Shown piece by piece: positions 59,801 to 64,000 of a stretch of 64,000 bases of DNA. The position numbers and the translations under genes are program-made. The DNA lies in the NCBI GenBank assembly GCA_944470555.2, contig OX104127.1, positions 92,528,708 through 92,592,707 on the forward strand, written 5' to 3'. The stretch is from Heterobilharzia americana. Lineage: Eukaryota > Platyhelminthes > Trematoda > Strigeidida > Schistosomatidae. Every line of letters starts with the position of its first letter. Position 1 is the first letter of the stretch. The notes below the pieces were generated by a model. It was given only the letters and a program-made list of their open reading frames with translations. It made no database searches and was not told where the DNA came from.

Positions 59801-60078
59801 CATGTCCCCATGTTTACTTTCGCTTTCATCGAGAGTGAGAAGACGCATCGGCCAATTGGCTTCCCGAAGGCTTTCACCAACTGGCGTCATTTCGCCTCTC
59901 CGGTTCCAGCGGGGAATAAGTTTGTTTTCATTTTTTATATTTTGTTTGTGCTTTGAAGTTTCTTTAGCGGTTAGATTTGTTTTACGGGGTAGGGTTGCTA
60001 GCCCTATGCCCAACCTTCCCTCTTTACCCGGGCTTAGGACCGGCTAGTAACTAGTAAACTAGTTAACCAGGCGAGGTT
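56795..60078 (-). mobile_element. RTE-B copy B10, full-length element (3,284 bp)
   Basis: Bounded by perfect 12-bp duplications. Minus strand order: 5' leader about 200 bp, endonuclease, linker, reverse transcriptase, C-terminal tail, and a 3' end made of TAA/ATA repeats (56793-56838). It serves here as the reference for the nine other RTE-B fragments. Confidence 0.9.
56839..59880 (-). pseudogene. RTE-clade endonuclease-reverse transcriptase, frameshifted
   Basis: Endonuclease: MGTWNVHTMF (Asn motif), GICESRWNGSG (catalytic Glu), then after a frameshift near 59485 YAPTNNAEQEKKEDFYRQLQ, GDMNAKLG, HTKNQIDFIS and SDHYLV (59060-59080, the His-Asp end). Linker with CGKAAGPDGIPPEALK. RT: LNFIDFEKAFDSVDREVIWK (motif A), FEVKTGVKQGCLLSPMIF (motif B), FADD at 57630-57641 (motif C), FTYLG. 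Tail: WRWIGHALRR..GKRRVGRPRVTWRRSCEE. Frames change near 59485, 58900-59020, 58215, 58130, 57950-58000 and 57335. Catalytic residues are all in place, so only indels inactivate it. The ATG at 59810 (before GTWNVHT) or the one at 59880 are possible starts. Confidence 0.85.
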
Positions 60079-60090
60079 AGAATGGTTCAT
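60079..60090. repeat. Target-site duplication of B10, right copy
   Basis: AGAATGGTTCAT, matching 56783-56794. Confidence 0.85.
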
Positions 60091-60239
60091 AGAATGTATG
60101 TAACTCAGAAAAGAGCGTAAAACTGATGAAAATAGTAGACCAATAAAGTATTATGTAATAGGACAAGTTGTTAAAATATAACCAATATTTTTTTGGACAT
60201 GATTAAAACGATCAAGGGAAATAACATCGGAAATTGTTC

Positions 60240-61680
60240 AGATGTCAGTAAATTCAGAATAAATCATGTGGAATGAAATTGTGTTCTACCTTCTCTTGAT
60301 ATATATTCTTTGCATGCAACTGTGTGTGGGAGTCATTTAGTGTTTGCCATATATGTGAGATGTCTAACCCATGTTTTCTGTTAACTGAAGAAGGGTATGA
60401 ACACATGTGCAAAGCTTCTGTAATGGCCCGCTGTTTGTGAGAAAGAAAACCCTTTTGTAGGACATTTGTCTTTTTGAATGATATTTTATAACCTGAATAT
60501 ATGGTATGAACGGCGATGGAAAGGCTTTTTTCAAGTTTTTCTAGACCATAGGAGATCTTTGATGGTTTCTTGCAACTTCGACTGCGTTTGGCTAGACATG
60601 TTAGTACTTTACGTGATGTCTCTCCAGCGTATGTGGTATCGCATTCACTGCAGTCTACCTTTATAAACATAGTTCTGTTGTTCCAAATAGGGAATCAGAT
60701 CTTTTAATTTACACAGGTGTGAATGTAATGTATTCATCACCTTAAAAAATACTCTGATGTTGTAACTGTTAGGAATACATCTTGTTTCCTCTGATGTAGA
60801 TGTTCGATAAGGAAGTACTATACTACTTATCCAAACTGCTAATGGCTTGGTTTTTCCGTGTATTCTTTCGATTAACTTTTTCCTATCCTTTTTAATAGAC
60901 TTTTTGGATAGTTGTTTTGTTTTAAGACTTCCCGAACAAGTTGCCTATCTGTTTTCTGAGATTCCACTTTATTTGGTATCCTTTGTGATCTCTTCAACAG
61001 ATTTTTGGCAACGTCTAACTTAGTTTCCAATAGATGGGCGGAATCGAAGTCAAGGTACGTCAATGTCAAGTGTCCCATCATTGTTTCATATGGTCTTGGA
61101 GTCTAGAAAAGCTAGCGTTCTGAGTTCTGTTTCTAGTTCCTATGTGAATTTTATAGGACTGAAACGGTTGTTAAGATATTCGAAAGAATTCTCTAGACCT
61201 TGTTTTTTTGTTATGAGAAAGGTGTCGTCAACGTACCTGCACCATATTCTTGATTTGAAATCATGTTGGCTAAATAGGTCTGATTCTATTTTGTGCATGT
61301 ATAGATTACTTATAATAGGTGGAACAGGTGAACCCATTGGGACCCCACTAGTTTGATGATAAAGATTTCCTCGAAAAGTAAAAACGGTTGAGGTCAAACA
61401 TAATCACAGTGCATCACAGATTTCACTGATAGAAATAATACATCTAAGCGACAAGCAGCATTCGACTCTAACAAAGATCTAACAACTTGTACGCTTTCAT
61501 CAGTCGGAATATTTGTATACAGAAAAACAACGTCAAAGCTAACCACTGTTTCATCATCTGCAATAATTGTTTGTAGTAATTCATGTCTCAAGTTCAGTGA
61601 ATTTCTAATGACACTTACCAAGTTGTCTTGTAATGGTTTAAGGACTTCTATAAGGTATTTATTTCAAAAGGTTATATGTT
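60240..61680 (-). mobile_element. Penelope-like element P4: reverse transcriptase and GIY-YIG
   Basis: Minus strand, 5' to 3': ETVVSFDVVFLYTNIPTDES (61545-61490; motif A Asp), then FRGNLYHQTSGVPMGSPVPP (61375-61315), WCRYVDDTFLI (about 61245-61213; motif C YVDD intact), the post-palm part 61081-60872, then VDCSECDTTYAGETSRKV (60660-60610, GIY-YIG entry TYAGET) and the His/Arg-rich nuclease helix with AVHTIYSGYKISF and HKQRAITEALHM. RT and nuclease residues look intact. Stops at 61138, 60870 and at frame shifts between the blocks break the ORF. The 5' part of the RT is truncated at about 61680. Diverged from P2. Confidence 0.8.
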
Positions 61681-62500
61681 GCGGAATTATTAAAATTCAC
61701 AAGTGGATCAGACAGGAAAAGAAAATGTAGACAATAGTTGTACCATCGTAAATAATTTGAAGCAAGTTTACTGAATATTCAGTGATATTTAAAAATAAAA
61801 TTCATATGACTTAATTTCATTTCATCGAATCTCTGTATCTGTGTTAACTGATCTAACAGAATACCTCGATTACCTTCATAAAATGCTATTGTTCACGAAA
61901 TAGTTCATAGCATGATACAAAATTGCTAAAACAGTTGTTCAATGACAGATATGTAATGACCAGTTGTTGATACATTTTCGTCTAGTCTATAGGTAGGTGG
62001 GCAGGTAGGTACATTGTTGCAGGGTGAGGGGCGGGCACAGCAGTGTCACTTTGTTGGTGACCACGAGAATCTGGAAGGGAAGAGATGAAGAGAAAAAGGT
62101 GAACCAACGATTCAGCAAGTACACAAGATGTACTTACATTTAATAATAAAAGATAACTGACAAATGGTAGAGCTTGACAACGAGGAGGTGAGACAGTCTA
62201 GAAATCGAATTTGGAAGGTGAATGACTAAGATTTCGAATGCGTTACAGCTATGAACGTATACACACTGAATTATGCAGTATGCATACTTACAAGGTAATA
62301 AGTTGTCAAGGCTGTCGTAAGTGTGAATTGTTTGGATGAACAGAAATTATCATAATGATATCCAGATTACTACGCATTAAATGTTGTTGAACTTGCAGAA
62401 GGACTGGAATCGTTCAATTTACCACGACCATATGGTAATTTTTCAAAGACTCATCTGAATAAACATCAAGAAACTGTGCTACTAATCGAATGATATGCTT
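61681..62500. other. No secure feature
   Basis: AT-rich, with a GTAGGTGGGCAGGTAGGT run at 61990-62010. It may include eroded upstream parts of the integrase element that follows. Confidence 0.3.
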
Positions 62501-63520
62501 GCCTTTTGAGCATATAAAGGCTGCTACTGAAAGAGATGACACACTAATAGCTGTTAAAAGGTTACTCAAGACAAAATGTTCAACATCTCAGCATACTGAC
62601 GACCTAAGAACAATACTATTACCACCATGACTTACTTCGGACTGTGGAGTCATGTGTCATGTTCCGCGACAGGATTGCAGTACCAAAAAGTCTTCGACAA
62701 CAAGTGCTGAACCATTTTTAGGTGTAACTAGAATAGAATCTCTGACACGTAGCTATACATATTTGCCTGAAATGAACCAAGAAATCTAAAAGATGTGTCA
62801 AAATTGTTTTAACTGCACTCTTGCAGCAAGAAATCCATCGAAGTTTCCCTCAAGGCCATGGTTGATGACTATAACTTCATGGCAGAGGATTCATGTCGAC
62901 TTTGCAGAGTCAGTACAAGGAGAAATGTATCTTATTCTTTTTGACTGACATAGTAAATGACCTGAGGTTTTCTACATGATACAATGCACGACGGAAGCGA
63001 CTATCCCCAAATCGGCTATTTTGTTTAACCGCTTCGCCGTTTCTGGAACCATGGTAACTGATAATGGCACAATATACTTTAGTGGTATTTTTAGCTTTTT
63101 GCAGACAAAATCCATCCAATCCAGCACTTTCGATTTAAACGTGCTTTATTGAAGGAAGAAGAAGAAGGATTGGTAAGCACTGTTATTACCAGATTCCTTG
63201 AAAGCTACAGAAGCACTCCGATTCCCAGCATACCAAATGGCAAATCTCCTATGGAGTGTGTGCTTGGTCACCGAATAAGAACATTTTTTGCGTGCATGCT
63301 GCCTACAACTAAGTTACAAGGAGCCAGTGACCACAACAATGCAAAAAATCTCAATCTGGTGACAAGCTTATGGCCGGAAACTAACTGGGTGAGAATCTGT
63401 TGGAAATGGGTGTAGTAAGAAAAAATTAGAAGAATACTTTACGAAGTGCAAGTTGGTCCAGAAATATGGAGATGTGTAAATCACTTAAAACCAAGACTTC
63501 ATAACTACAGTAGGAATGCT
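62500..63520 (+). mobile_element. Ty3/gypsy-type LTR retrotransposon remnant: integrase
   Basis: Plus strand: RIAVPKSLRQQVLNHF (62668-62715), then TRIESLTRSYTYLPEMNQEI and CQNCFNC (62797-62817), the end of the HHCC zinc finger; WQRIHVDFAES (first catalytic Asp, about 62880-62912); TEATIPKSAILFNRFAVSGT and MVTDNGTIYFSGIF (second Asp, about 63052-63093); TRFLESYRSTPIPSIPNGKSPMECVLGHRI (two parts, about 63189-63272); NHLKPRLHN at 63481-63507. The segment that should carry the catalytic Glu (normally the GQAER block) is deleted at about 63120-63150. No LTR was identified. Inactive. Confidence 0.7.
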
Positions 63521-63834
63521 ACAACCCCCCCCCCCTTTTTTTCAGCTTATCACACGATTCACAAATATTTTTCTTTCAGACTGTTTGTTTTTGTATTAAT
63601 GATATGAGAATCCTTAAATTTCTAAAATTCAATCATTCAAGTCTATTATCTCAGATTTTCCATAATGTATGACCGGTAATTATCATCTCCTTTACTAGAT
63701 GAGTTCATTTAAGGTTGAAATTATAAAGGGTGGAGTATTTCATATCCCAAAGAAAAGGATATTATTATTAGCTAAATATTGCAAAAATTTTATATTCTAC
63801 TTCTAATATGAAGGTAATTAGTGATTCTTAGTTT

Positions 63835-63965
63835 AACTACCTGAGATGATTACGGTTTAACAGACTTGTATCACTGATACTGGGGGTGAAATGAAAGTCT
63901 CATTAGGATTAAAACCAACCACTTTAGGTTTCTCAATCGGATGCTCTACTAAGTCAGTTACATTA
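63835..63965 (-). repeat. tRNA-headed SINE, diverged
   Basis: Minus strand: A-box-like TGACTTAGTAGAGC, B-box-like GGTTTTAATCC and the family tail (GAGACTTTCATTTCACCCCC). It lies near the right edge. Confidence 0.5.
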
Positions 63966-64000
63966 CTCAACTGTAGACCAGATATTGATTTCACTTCAAT

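Overview
The window is genomic DNA of a blood fluke (genus Schistosoma; species not resolvable by eye). It is AT-rich and gene-poor. The genus call rests on four things: (1) a first exon that closely resembles the N-terminus of the schistosome egg antigen p40 / small heat-shock protein family; (2) RTE- and CR1-clade non-LTR retrotransposons of the SR2/SjR2/Perere type; (3) Penelope-like elements; (4) dispersed Smα-type retroposons that carry hammerhead ribozymes. No bacterial features are present, and almost every long reading frame belongs to a decayed transposable element.

Layout. At 1-875 lies the start of a host gene on the minus strand: intron 1, a 99-codon first coding exon, a TATA box and two CCAAT boxes. 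From there to 64 kb the DNA is mainly layers of mobile elements. RTE family A (SR2-like, about 3.9 kb, YADD box) occurs at 2.1-3.0, 27.1-31.1 (one full-length copy) and 49.9-50.5 kb. RTE family B (3.28 kb, FADD box, ends in a TAA/ATT microsatellite) has ten copies or fragments: 1.7, 3.3, 12.4, 22.8, 26.1+31.1, 35.3, 43.1, 50.7, 54.3 and 56.8-60.1 kb, the last full length with a 12-bp target duplication. CR1-like fragments lie at 34.2 and 46.3-48.1 kb. Penelope-like fragments lie at 4.1, 5.5-6.8, 23.7 and 60.2-61.7 kb. A Ty3/gypsy integrase remnant lies at 62.5-63.5 kb.

Between these lie short retroposons: an Smα-like family (A box, B box, hammerhead), a second family with a B-box-like sequence plus a hammerhead in nearly every complete copy, often arranged as head-to-head foldbacks, and a tRNA-headed SINE of about 160 bp. 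A separate class of palindromic units (CCAAT motif plus a conserved ACTTTAAAGGCC motif) forms arrays at 17.2-18.0 and 53.6-56.2 kb.

Insertion order can be read in places. SR2-like element A2 sits inside RTE-B copy B5 with a 9-bp duplication. CR1 element C2 sits inside a hammerhead repeat. RTE-B copy B9 splits a palindromic array.

The most notable signals are: several hammerhead cores that look competent on paper, one with a perfect 10-bp stem I; a graded series of GAT expansions placed exactly at the catalytic Asp-Asp codons of RTE-B reverse transcriptase (2, 3, 8, about 35 and over 60 codons); a stop codon that RTE-B takes from its own 3' microsatellite; and a candidate orphan host exon at 33.4 kb. 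No intact protein-coding transposon was found: all copies show frameshifts, deletions or lost catalytic residues.
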